Shown here: one piece after another, positions 46,365 through 57,146 of the stretch | How the letters are laid out: every line of letters begins with the position of its first letter | Numbering within the stretch: the stretch's first letter is position 1 | Source: Thysanoteuthis rhombus | Taxonomy: Eukaryota > Mollusca > Cephalopoda > Oegopsida > Thysanoteuthidae | NCBI GenBank assembly: GCA_963457665.1 | Contig: OY735209.1 | Location: 61,084,654 to 61,148,653, forward strand | Direction: 5' to 3' | Length of the DNA stretch: 64,000 nt | Position numbers and translations under genes: made by a program | Notes under the pieces: model-generated | What the model was told of the DNA's origin: nothing | Databases searched by the model: none | What the model saw: only the letters and a program-made list of their open reading frames with translations

Positions 46365-46505
46365 GTTTTCAAGAAGAAACCTTTAGTGGGATAATGGTTA
46401 GAAAAAACTAGTTTCGATAGACCATTACTGCTGTAGTGAGTCCTATCCTCACTTGATGCCCCATACTTGTGGACTTAGGTTTAGTCAATGCCTAGTTATC
46501 ATCTT
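46365..46505 (+). mobile_element. tRNA-derived SINE copy
   Basis: A box region gggataatggttag (about 46388-46401) and B box region gtgagtcctatcctcactt. The family tail atacttgtggacttaggttt and agtcaatgcct follows. Related copies lie at 47350, 50845, 50950 and 51135. Confidence 0.6.
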
Positions 46506-46747
46506 CAATTTGATCCAATTGATAAAAGTTGAAATGATATAAGTGGCTCGTTTGCTGTTTAATAGTTACGTTATGGTTGCGATTCTTTCGATGGAAACAG
46601 TCTATATAACTGCAACTGCTGGACAATGGAAATCACAGCACAGTTTTTAGAATACTTACTCGTTTATGTAAAACATCCATAGATTCAAGATGAACAAAAT
46701 GTATTGTACATCAAGTCCATATATTTAGATATACGTACTCGTTTAAA

Positions 46748-46879
46748 GAGAGCAGATGAACTAGACAAATTCAGGAAGTACTGGCTCCGCAACGCCCATG
46801 ATAGAGAATTGTGGCGAATCCTGGGGAAGGTCTATGTCAAAAGACGGACGTTAGAAGACTGATGATGATGATGATGATA
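46748..46879 (+). mobile_element. RTE LINE terminal fragment with (GAT)n tail
   Basis: A clean 130 bp copy of the RTE 3' end in plus orientation: agacaaattcaggaagtact, ggctccgcaacgcccatgat, agagaattgtggcgaatcct, ggggaaggtctatgtc, then agaagactgatgatgatgat. It shows best how the C-terminal codons run straight into the (GAT)n tail. Confidence 0.75.
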
Positions 46880-47345
46880 TCTAGAAATATGCTAAATAGA
46901 TAGATAGATCATGTAAACTATCCATGTAGTATGTGCATGGGTGTATTCATAATGTTTAAGAACCTGATTGTATATTCCTGACATTTACCTTAGCCTCATG
47001 GAGCGAAAGAATATGCAAGCGATGACCTCAGATTGATGGTCATATGACAGGAATATTCGTTCGAAGCGGAAGTCAATAAGTTCAGTTGGAAACGTGTAAG
47101 ACGCACGGAAACACTTTACGTGATTTTTTGCATATCCTTCCATTTATTGACTACAATGAACTTGATACAAATCACTGAGTTATTTTCTTGAAAGCAACCA
47201 ACCCGATGAAGAGGAATTGATGAAGACCAAGAAGTTTTTGATAGTCCATTCCCTGGCGATGGTACTCGTTGAATTATTCGTTAGTTAAAAGTTGAAGCTT
47301 TCTTTTGGGGGGTGAGGGATCATAACTGACGGAGGGCTGCAATCG
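46880..47345. other. Unassigned sequence
   Basis: Nothing recognised. Confidence 0.3.
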
Positions 47346-47349
47346 GTTA

Positions 47350-47500
47350 CCGTTTCGGCGTCTGGTCATAGAGTAATGGTTAGCCAGCTGGCCAAGCAGA
47401 TCATTACTTCCGAAAAGTGAATTCGATTCTTACAGGCCGCTCCAAACCTTTAGCCTTGTACAAAAACTAAAGTAAGCTTTGTAAATAATAATAATTGACA
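47350..47500 (+). mobile_element. tRNA-derived SINE copy ending in (AAT)n
   Basis: A box tagagtaatggttagcc (about 47370), B box gaattcgattcttac (about 47420), tail ccttgtacaaaaactaaagt, and a short (aat)n end at about 47485-47497. Confidence 0.6.
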
Positions 47501-49540
47501 TGGGGCTTCAGTCAGTGGCTGTTTTTCCTCCAGAAATAGTAATGAATCATTTTTTGTTTGTTTGATATATACCGATTCAGATAGAATGATTGATAGACAT
47601 GTGGTGCAGAGAGAGGAAGGAGAGAGACTTATCATTGGCAACGGACTGCGTTTATTTTAGATGACAGTACCCAAAAAAAAACTCGTTCAGGAGCTCTGCA
47701 ACAGTTCCTTCAATACTCTCCGATGTGGGTTAAAGATGTGATTCATTAGAATATTTGACTGATTTCTCCATCACGTCCACTGCGCGGAACATCATCTCTT
47801 CAAGTGAGTTTCCTATCTCTATTAATTTTAAAAGTAGCTGTGGCAACACGACAGATATAATGATATTTAATAAATTGTACCAAGTTATTAAGCTAGTCTC
47901 GCAGACGAACACTGCTGGATTGAGTCCAATTTTCTGAGCGTCGCTTTAAAATTCAATGGTGTAAGATCGATAGAAACCAGTAATAAAATGACTTGTAATG
48001 TAACAAGACCAAATGATGGGGGATATTAATGTTTTTAGAAGTGCAATCATCTCTAGTAGTGATGAGAGTCACAAACAGACAGGCTCCCAGGCGAAACACT
48101 TTCACCACCTCTCGTTTCTCTCGCCTTTCTATACATGTCTAAAAGCACAAGGGAATACTTTGGGGCTTGTTATTTCTCGTTTGAGGAAGCTGTGCTGCAC
48201 ATTGCAAGTAATGCCAATGCGACATTGGTTGAGAAAGTAATGATCAAAATTACTTCGGGAATACGTGAAGACTTCTCATGCTATTTATTCCTGTTAATAA
48301 TAGGAGTTTTATGCCTGCTACATAGACATATAAGGTAATTAATTATGGGAGAGTCGTTTGCCCATATGCTTACTCTCCAATTTTCTGCTATGTTGACCGT
48401 CGGTGATACAGAAAGCAAGTAGAAATATATTCATGCCATGCCAAAGGGTAGTCATTTGAAAATGGGTAATTTACTCTGCAGCCCAACAAATAATCTTCGG
48501 CAGAAATTCAATTCTAAATTTTGATTGTATGGTGTTTGATCTATGTAATTAACATTCATCACTGAATTAAGTGCATTGTCAAAGAAAGAGATTTTTCTGA
48601 AAACTAAATATTCGTTATGTAAGATAACTGCTTTTTTCACCACTTGCTTACGGACTTAATGATGTATCTCTGTGTATAATATTCTATGATTATTGATTGT
48701 ATGATATAATCTTATATATTGTATTACGTATCATTTTATTTTACGTTATAATGAATTTGAATTTCTCCGCAATCTTCATCTTTTACTTGTACATCAGCAT
48801 TTTTCTGTTCAACAATTTCCTTTAATCCCTTTAACTTCCTTGTATATACCACAATTTGCCTCCCAATCCCGTTTTTTTTATTTCAACCTCGTCTTGCCCA
48901 CTACTTGGTATCGATATAATTTTATTCGTGGTTATTACAGCGCAGCATGGAAGCCTGTGTGGGCGAGAATCCATTCGATTTGATGAACCTATTAAAGAAC
49001 TCACCCGATTAGACTAAATGATGGCTGGGTTCGTGATCCTTCCTTCACGATGTTGAACTAAATCCTTTTATACACGAAGCGACGGCAAAATTTATGTCCT
49101 CGGCATTTTCGATTGGTGGAGAGCACTGAGATTCTTGCGTTAACCAATCAAAATCGTCCTCTTAGTCTCGTTATGAAAACTCGTCGACACAGATCGCAAT
49201 TCCGGCAAGGAAAGACTCACGATCAACTTGAATTTCTTCTTACTTTATTTCTTCTCATTTTTTTTAGTGTTTGTCCACTTTTTTTCTTATTTTATAGTTA
49301 TGGAATATATTTACCATGTAATTGTTTTTTAATATAGATGAGCATGATTCCTCAACGAGCTTACATGTTGGGTTTCAGATCAGTTTTCTGTGTCTTCCTG
49401 TCAATTTCTCTTTCTCCCTCGCTCAGGTCTACTTTCTATATCTTGTCTCTCACCCTCTCTCTCACGGATCAACGTTCCACGTGTTCCAATCAATTTCTCT
49501 CCTTCACGTTCATAAACAGTTTGAAATATTTATTGATGAA
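47501..49540. other. Unassigned sequence
   Basis: About 2 kb without recognised repeats or domains. The most open short frames are 48013-48240 and 48135-48338 (plus, 75 and 67 codons) and 49338-49540, the start of a frame that runs into the microsatellite. None shows a known motif or convincing splice context. Confidence 0.4.
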
Positions 49541-49545
49541 TGAAC

Positions 49546-49581
49546 ACATACATGCACACACAAACACACACACACAAACAC

Positions 49582-49612
<31 letters not shown>

Positions 49613-49704
49613 CATACATATACATATATATATATATACATATATATACATATACATATATATATATATACATAAACATATATATATACATATATATATA
49701 TACG

Positions 49705-49797
<93 letters not shown>
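49546..49797. repeat. (CA)n(TA)n(GT)n compound microsatellite
   Basis: CA repeats, then interrupted TA repeats, then about 66 bp of perfect GT repeats. The three blocks are nearly self-complementary end to end. Confidence 0.97.
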
Positions 49798-49867
49798 TGG
49801 TAATAAATATATCCCTTCATGTATTTACTTCAAATATTTCCCCAACAAACTGACAAGAAGGAAGTAT

Positions 49868-50145
49868 GTTGAGAGAGTGAGAGGGGGGGGTGAGGAATAA
49901 ATGGAATTAAAAAAATGAAAAAAAAAAAGCAAATAGTCTGAAAAAGAAAGAAGAGCCAAAAAAAAGGGGGGAAAGAAAAAAAGAGGAAAACGAAGAAAAA
50001 GCCGAGAATGAAAGAAAGAAGAACAAGGGAAAGAAAGATTATGAGAACTAAAACAGAAGGAGAAGCGAGAAAAGAAAAGAAACCAGAACGGCAGATGGAA
50101 AACGTGGGAAAGCCAAAGAGAAAGAAAGAAACAAAGAAAATATAA
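49868..50145. repeat. Purine-rich low-complexity block
   Basis: The plus strand is almost only A/G; the long minus-strand Phe/Leu/Ser frame (122 codons) follows from composition. Confidence 0.75.
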
Positions 50146-50840
50146 TTTCCTCTAATTTTCCCGAATGTTCTCTTCACTTTCTGTCCGCCTACCATCAATA
50201 TCCGAATTTCTCCAAAGACGGATAAATGACCATTCTTTCTTCCTACCTAACTATTTTCTCCTTCTCCCTTCAATCCTCTCACCAATCATAATAACTGGTG
50301 CTGGCCATCGTACATTATGCCAAGGATCGGCCATAAAGCCAAACACAGGAGATTAGGGGCCTTGGAACTGAGCCAGAATCTTGTATTGTTTTGCTCTTAT
50401 TGTTCGCAGAGTGTTCCAGGCGTCGTGTTTGTGATGGCTTTGATGTTCCGGACTTCAAGATGGAGAATGCCACGGTACATAGCAAAATAGCGATGGTTGT
50501 AGGTTTAAGAAAAAATGAATGACAGTGGCTGTATTAAAATGACTTATATTTCGAATAACTGATACTATTTTATACCCTAATATATCTGATAGTATTGCAA
50601 ACATTAAATGATTTATTGCAGATAAAATGAAATAACCAATGATTCAACGCTGTGACAGAATAATGGCTGGGCAAGAAATATTTTAATGAAATCGCTTACA
50701 GTATTTCAGAGTAAACGCTATTTGATGGCATAGTCCTATAAAACAAACTATAGCTTTAATGGTACAACCAAAAACGGTTTACGAGGACAATAACCGATGT
50801 TGTATAAGTTATAAAACCTGAAGACGTATTGGTATAAATA
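50146..50840. other. Unassigned sequence
   Basis: A weak tRNA-head-like ccttggaactgagcc occurs without boxes; nothing else was recognised. Confidence 0.3.
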
Positions 50841-50844
50841 ATGA

Positions 50845-51265
50845 GTGCCTAGCCATGGAGTAATGGTTAGCAAACTAATCTTGCAATCCTCATAGGGCCC
50901 CCTGAACTTGTGGCCTTGTGCAAAACTAAGTTTAGTAAATATCAAACTGCTCGGGCCATTGTGTAATAATAACCAAGCTAATCTCGCAGGCTATTACTAC
51001 TTTGGTGAGTTTGATTCCCACTAGGTGCCCCGCCAGATAAAGTTAACCTTAATGATACCCACAGCAAAAATATAATTTTAAAAAACGAATGGTTCACGAT
51101 GCTATGAGTTATGAAACTTTAGGGACATGGCGGTAGAATAAATGAGCACCTCATCGTGGGATAAAGTTGAGTAAGCCACTCTCTCAGGACATTACTACGA
51201 TAGTGAGTTTGGTCTTAAATTCTGACCTTGCTGACATACGAAGTATAGCTTAGTAAATACCTTTA
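50845..51265 (+). mobile_element. Cluster of three tRNA-derived SINE copies, head to tail
   Basis: Copy 1 (50845-50945) has gcctagccatggagtaatgg and ttgtggccttgtgcaaaact but lacks the B-box stretch. Copy 2 (50950-51070) has a full set: cgggccattgtgtaataata, ctaatctcgcaggctattac, gtgagtttgattcccacta, ggtgccccgccag. Copy 3 (51135-51265) has gtgggataaagttgagtaag, gtgagtttggtct and the tail tagcttagtaaatacc. All are on the same strand, separated by a few to about 65 bp. Confidence 0.65.
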
Positions 51266-51713
51266 TTGGTAGTATATATTGCAATGGAGTTGTTAGCTTT
51301 CTGGTCTTGAAAGCTACTTGAAGTGAATTAGACTCTCGTCTAATGCTGAAAAAATGGCAAATTTACGTGTAATATTGATAGCCCATAATTGAGATAAATG
51401 ATTGGATAAATTGGGATCTTATACAAATTATCTGTATCTATTGCTTCTAGTTCTAATGTGATAATGCAGTCTCAAAATATATGTTAGATTATCAGACGAT
51501 TTTACGATATTGATATGAACAATATGAACATGAAATCGACAGCTGAGATTAGTGCTCCAGAACAGCTCCACATATGTGTAATCGATAAAAATGATGAAAA
51601 ATCTCTTTTTTTTTTCAAAATATCGAATTAAGGTTTTTCCCAGATCGAAAGCTCATTTATGATTAACCGGATAAAACTGGAAAAAAAAGTGGTCGAGAAG
51701 AAAAATATTTCAC

Positions 51714-52409
51714 TCAATTTTCCTGATTTTGAATTCCCAAAGTAGGACTCCCAGTTCCGGAGCACTTTTCTAGAGAAGTAAACATAATTAATAGTTCGAA
51801 AGATTCATCTGTGAAACATGGAAAATCAATGAAAACCGTTATGTGTAAATAAAATAAATCATGAAAATGGTAAGAATCATTAAAAAATTCCTCTTTTCCG
51901 ATATTTCGTATAGAAATTTTTTTTTTTTTAAATTCGTCCTTTACTAAATAAGTATCGAAAAATTTTTGAAATCGAATAATATGTCGATTTTCCCGTAAAA
52001 TTAAGTCCATATTGTTTATATCGATAATGATATTATCATGGGTGAAATGAATTGACGTTTTAGAATTGATAACTGTGTACTTTGGCTTAGTAGGATATAA
52101 GGTGGGAAATTGGTACTTGATATTGAGGTATCTGCCTACAAACCAACATTCGTAATATTGGCTTTTCAAGTTCTCGAAAACCGATGAACGTTGCCAACGG
52201 TCAGCTTTCAAGTCCAGGCAAAAAAAAAAAAAAAGCAAAACAAGGAATTGATGATCTGAGTAAAGTTCAAATGAACTTCTAAAATTCATGTGGCATTGTG
52301 CAAAAACTAGCGCTGGGAACACGTGCATAAAACAATACATGCGTGCACATCTTTTTCCTCTGTATAACAAGTGAATCCTTGAGGGTGGAGCGTTCTCTTG
52401 TACTTCCAA
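51714..52409 (-). CDS. Orphan open frame, 231 codons, unrecognised
   Basis: The longest open frame in the window that is not microsatellite-driven. It contains a Phe run from a poly-A tract (about 52220), Lys runs from another, and otherwise AT-driven residues (Ile, Phe, Asn, Lys). No domain, signal peptide, zinc-binding pattern or transposon motif was recognised, and no promoter or splice pattern supports it. In DNA this AT-rich a 231-codon run without stops is uncommon, which is the only reason to list it. It could be a decayed gene or chance. Confidence 0.15.
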   Translation of the reverse strand: MEVQENAPPSRIHLLYRGKRCARMYCFMHVFPALVFAQCHMNFRSSFELYSDHQFLVLLFFFFCLDLKADRWQRSSVFENLKSQYYECWFVGRYLNIKYQFPTLYPTKPKYTVINSKTSIHFTHDNIIIDINNMDLILRENRHIIRFQKFFDTYLVKDEFKKKKISIRNIGKEEFFNDSYHFHDLFYLHITVFIDFPCFTDESFELLIMFTSLEKCSGTGSPTLGIQNQEN

Positions 52410-52431
52410 ATTAGCCGAACTAGTGCACTGT

Positions 52432-52433
<2 letters not shown>

Positions 52434-52519
<86 letters not shown>
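52434..52519. repeat. (TA)n microsatellite
   Basis: About 85 bp of uninterrupted TA. Confidence 0.97.
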
Positions 52520-52522
<3 letters not shown>

Positions 52523-52762
52523 CAAGGTATCCTTAAAATGCAAACCACCTAGTGGAGTACCTCTCATTCCTTTTGTTGCACTACATTACTGCTGAGGATG
52601 TTACAGAAGGAATGTAATATCTGATTCTCGGAATTTTTCTGTGGAATCTTTTTTATTAGGATCATTACCAATTGTAATAATCTTATATCGGTTTAACTAC
52701 TCAGGAAACCTTTTTCAATTATTAATTTTTTCCTCAGGAACCTATCCAGAAGAAATTCCTAC

Positions 52763-52805
<43 letters not shown>

Positions 52806-52841
52806 CGTGTGCGTGTGTGTGCGTACGAGAGAGAGAGAGAG
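52763..52841. repeat. (TA)n(GT)n(GA)n compound microsatellite
   Basis: Three simple repeats in succession. Confidence 0.95.
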
Positions 52842-53780
52842 TATTGAATTTTAACCTAATTTATGGAATCATTCGAATTTTTATAAGCCCAAATAGAAAA
52901 TAAACACTCAGATGAACAAGTAAGTACAGAGCTTACTGAGGAAAATACACAGGATAGATGATTACTTAACAATGTCCGATCCGCTTAAATAACCAATATG
53001 TTTTTTAATTTCACAATTTTAAAGTAATTGTTAGAAATAGATATTTACAATTTAGAGCGGAGAATATTATAATCAGGTAATTATCCTTCAAAATGAATTA
53101 GATGGCATATGTACAAATACGTGAAAACTTCACTTTGTTTTGCAGAACCCCTGGAATGGTCTCGATTAACCCTGTCCACTTTAGAGTAATTTAGGCAAGA
53201 AGAAATCAGTTGATTAGTTCAAATTAACTGCTTAAGATAAACGAGCACTCATTGCCAGTAATTTACTCTAGCTCACACGCTCACACGCTCACAAACTATC
53301 GCTGATTCATGTACACACCAACACTCACGCATTCATTAATCCACGCTCGAGCACTCTCATAAACTCTGTCTCACACACACGCACAAAATACATGGATGAA
53401 TATTCACCCGTGCACAAAAGACTTTTACACACTAACTCAAACTAACAAATCCATATACAACATAACACAAACACAGATGCACACAAATACCTTGCTCAGA
53501 CGCGTAAATGCACATACGCAAACTTATGTACAATGGATATCTATTATGTTTGTATGTTAGTATGTTTGTGCGTAAAAATCTGCAATCGTTCCTTATGTGT
53601 TTGCCTTTGCTTGTTTTGTTGTTTCTTCAGGGATTAAACCTGACTGAAATTGGGCAATCGCTTAAAAAATGCTATGTAGATACTTAGCCTGTTTAATGGT
53701 CTGAGGGAAAGAAGAATTTTCTGTTGCTTTACTTCGATATTTTTTCATCCGTCTTCAGAATTCTGGAAATTTCCACTTGC
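52842..53780. other. Unassigned; CA-rich low complexity at 53270-53530
   Basis: The CA-rich stretch has degenerate cacacgct and cacaaac units; nothing else was recognised. Confidence 0.5.
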
Positions 53781-53784
53781 AACA

Positions 53785-54470
53785 GCAGCAGCAGTCCATC
53801 GTTGCACAAAGCCCTTCCCCAAGATTTGTCAGACCTTTCTATGGCTGGCATCGCAGAGCCAATACTTTTTGATCTTGTCTTATTCATCATGCTATTTTTG
53901 GCCGGTCGTAATTTTGCATATGGTCTCTGGAGATCCACGTTGTGAGTCGTTATGTACAGAGGTTGACTGATATTCTTGCAACATATCCAGCCCATTGCCA
54001 TTTGAGTTTTCTAATGGATCATATCTATCATACCTCGGACTCTTGTTTTTCCTGTAATATATTGTACTGTCTTGTGATTCCTCCGTGTTATATTGAGCAT
54101 GATGCACGTCGCATGGTTCACAGTTTGAAAGTCAATCTTCCGGTTAGGTCCTATGTTTCGGCTCCATAGGTGATTATCAGGAAGATGCATTGGTTGTATA
54201 CTCTCCTTTTTAGCACTAGTGGGATTTTCTTCTTTTTTTTTTTTTTTTTTTTTTGAAGGTAGAACAAGCCCTGTCGAAATTTTGCCATCTTAAGGTGGTT
54301 CTCCACTTAATTTCTTCTTTTTTTTAAGGATTTCATGGAGATTCGTTGTTCTAGGTAGATATAGTGGTCTATATCCTCCAGTTATGCATTCTCGACTTTG
54401 ATTGTTCTCGCTTTGTCTTCAACGTGTTTCACTTACATAACATTTGTTTTATTGAATATTCGTGCCTTCC
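53785..54470 (-). mobile_element. RTE LINE 3' part, 5'-truncated, one of the longer tails
   Basis: Minus-strand copy from the 3' end (atcgttgcacaaagcccttc) through the WAGH region (atccagcccattgccatttg near 53985-54005) and the YGAE region (gtgattatcaggaagatgca near 54172-54191). It goes up to the KVENVE.KK segment (ctcgactttgattgttct). A poly-T of about 20 bp interrupts it at 54233-54253. It lacks a clear (CAT)n and is heavily mutated. Confidence 0.7.
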
Positions 54471-54759
54471 GTAATTTTTTCCCTGGCTAACATTTTACAA
54501 TTGTTGGTACACTTTTGGCTTTTGGTCGTATTTACTTAACACTAGCACGTTCTTCGATATATTCCTTAATACACAACACAGCAAGTAAGAAAAAAAAACG
54601 ATTATTAAAACTATGTACATATAAAAACATTGCTGTAATCAGAGGAATATTGATTGGGGATTCAACCCTAGAACAAGCAATATAGAGCTATCCATGGGAA
54701 GGAAAAACATGGAGAACTCAAGCAAAGGACAGATATTTTGAGAGATTGTCCATAGATGA

Positions 54760-55500
54760 CTCTAGGTGACCTCAAATGACCTCCAGAATCAACCTCACAT
54801 TGTTTATAACTTTCGCCCATGCCAAATTCCACCATCTTAAAAGCAATATTGTGTCCAACAATGGAGAAAATTCGCTAGAAATGCATTAAAGTTACATATG
54901 ATGACCTTGAATGTCCATGATGCCAAAACACATCTCTAACTACTTAGATCGTGAAAGAATCTACCTCTATGCCAATTTTCAGTTTCATCAATGCTAAATC
55001 GTGGCCAACATCTACAACTGACCAAAAATGACCTCAGGTGATCCCAATTCTTAGGTCAATATTGCACTGCTATAAACTTCGAAAATGACCAGAATTGAGC
55101 TCTGGTGACTTTGAATGACCTTCAAGGTCAACCTTAGCCTGTAAACTTTGATGTGAGAAAATGTAACCATATGCTCTAAATTTCAGCATCCTTGGTGCAG
55201 AACTGTGGCCCACAACTCGGCTAGAAAGGACCAGAAATTATCTTTGGTGAAGTCTTCAGCGCATTGGATATGAACTTCGCCAAGGAAAATTGTACCTCTA
55301 TGACCAATTTCTGTATTTCAATAGGTGCTAAAATTGTGACCAACAACTTGAACATTATGTTAAATGACCAGCAATGACCTCTGGTAACCTTGGATGACCT
55401 CGAAATTCGATTTCGAAAATTGCAGTTTTAGTTGTGAAAGATCTAGCCATTTCAGCACCCTGGGTGCAAAATTGTGGCCTTATACTATTCGCTAAGATAA
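54760..55500 (+). repeat. ~130 bp tandem repeat T130, five to six units
   Basis: Each unit has a tgacctctggtgacctt, gaatgaccttcaaggtcaac-type core. Then follow taaacttt, gccaatttt-cagcatc, ggtgcaaaattgtggcc and caacttg. Cores at about 54762, 54900, 55028, 55104, 55234 and 55376 give spacings of about 75-140 bp. Units are diverged. The same repeat lies inverted at 14085-14500. Confidence 0.6.
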
Positions 55501-55707
55501 CCAAGATATTGCCAATTCAGTGGAGGAAAGGCATGAACAAACGAACGAACGAACAAATGATTCAGATATGGTATGGATACATATTTTCACCATTATACTC
55601 TCTATTTCACTTAATCTTCTCTAATATCCCTCTCCCGGCTAAGATTTTTCCCTTAGAAAACCAAATGCCTCCTGTTTGGAAATCACTGCCTTAATAAATG
55701 AAAGGGC

Positions 55708-55815
55708 TTTGCCGTTGTGCAGTGGTTCGTAAGCTAGTTTTGCAGATGATTTCCATCGTAGTAACTTCTATTCTCATTTGTTGCTATGTGCCGTATCTAG
55801 TTAATCCAAATATTT
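55708..55815 (+). mobile_element. tRNA-derived SINE copy
   Basis: A box ccgttgtgcagtggttcgta, B box-like ttctattctcatttg, and a ctatgtgccgtatctagtta tail as in the copies at 50950 and 56050. Confidence 0.5.
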
Positions 55816-56044
55816 CCCAACGTTTGGCATTGGTGACTCAATAAACACTTTTTTGCCACACATCACTCATAATTTAGCTAAGCCAAATACATACCATTCC
55901 AGCTGTTTAGCTGATTCAGAAAAGGTATCTTTTGAAATATATGCAGTATTTCACTTAATTTTGGGACACACTTTGTGATTGTTGGCGATAACCCTTAGTG
56001 TTACAACTCACAGTATGGATTAAACAATAACAGAAGCTCAACAT

Positions 56045-56170
56045 AGCACAATTGCTAGCAAGCTCTTCTCGAGGATCCCTTGCTCATGTGACGAGTCTGG
56101 TCCTCTCCGAATGTCCTACTACTGTGGCTCGCTGCCTGAATAAAGTAAGTTTTGAAAATGATTATCTCCC
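56045..56170 (+). mobile_element. tRNA-derived SINE copy, diverged
   Basis: acaattgctagcaagctctt and gacgagtctggtcctctcc stand for the A and B boxes; tgaataaagtaagttttg forms the tail. Confidence 0.4.
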
Positions 56171-56207
56171 GTGAGAGCCGGTACATATTAAACAGAAACA
56201 TACACCG

Positions 56208-56211
<4 letters not shown>

Positions 56212-56267
<56 letters not shown>
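56212..56267. repeat. (TA)n microsatellite
   Basis: About 55 bp of TA repeats. Confidence 0.97.
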
Positions 56268-56268
<1 letters not shown>

Positions 56269-56797
56269 ACGATAAAAGAGTGACGATGATGAAGTAAAAC
56301 TCAGTAGATATCGGAGTATCGATTCTCCATAAATACTGAATTTATGCTGCAGCAGCTCCGTACAAATATGCACACACGATTCAACCGTACAGTCGTGTAT
56401 TAAGGATGATTTATAACCAGTGATTTGAAGCTCTAGTGGAAAAGATCCAAAAACTATCATGACTCCAGCTCTTGCCTAGGAAACTTGACATATAATGAAA
56501 TCACGTGAAATTATGCAAAAACAAGACTCACAACTGCAGGGTCAAACTCCACCCCTAGTTCTATTCCGACTAAAGATGATCACTGCAACTTTTACGTTTT
56601 AGATGTGATAGATAGAAAAATTATTTTTGTTGATATCAAAAATCTGTATTCGATTTACAGCAATTCATTGATTTATTCAAGAGTGATTTTTATGTCTTTT
56701 CCGGGTAGTATTTACTTACAACTAATTTGTGATATATCTTAGTGCTTCCAGTCAATTATTTTGTTTCATCATGATAATCATTGGTATCCTTATATTG
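56268..56797. other. Unassigned sequence
   Basis: Nothing recognised. Confidence 0.3.
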
Positions 56798-57089
56798 TTA
56801 TTATTTGGAATCTCACACCAGTTGCCTGATGGTAACCGCTGGAGTTTGAGTGACAGCAAGTCTCCTCAAGTCTCCAGCCCTCCTCTCCTAGTACTCATAG
56901 GTGGCAGTAATTCTGCGATTTACAGTTTCACACCGGTTGTCCAGTGGTTATCGCTGAAGGCTGAGTGACAATAAGTCTCCTCAGGTCTTCAGCTAACGTC
57001 TCCTCTCTCTTTCACCTATCATGTCAGGGCTACAATTCGTTGCAGTACTTATATCTCTAGCACCTTCCTCAGTATCCGTGCAGTTCCCA

Positions 57090-57146
<57 letters not shown>
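56798..57146 (-). mobile_element. RLE-type LINE 3' end, abutting (AAT)n at its 5' side
   Basis: Minus-strand copy. From the (AAT)n tract (57089-57146, TTA on the plus strand) the element starts with GTARILRKVLEI and a stop. It continues with the full 3' UTR containing both ggcaac-type motifs (caccggttgtccagtggtta near 56931, caccagttgcctgatggtaa near 56817), and ends in a vestigial AAT-like tail near 56798. Only about 35 bp of coding sequence is kept. Confidence 0.75.

Noticed and set aside
49830..50198. 122-codon Phe/Leu-rich minus frame resembling a membrane protein
   Set aside because: It is the complement of a purine-rich low-complexity block; the hydrophobicity is compositional.
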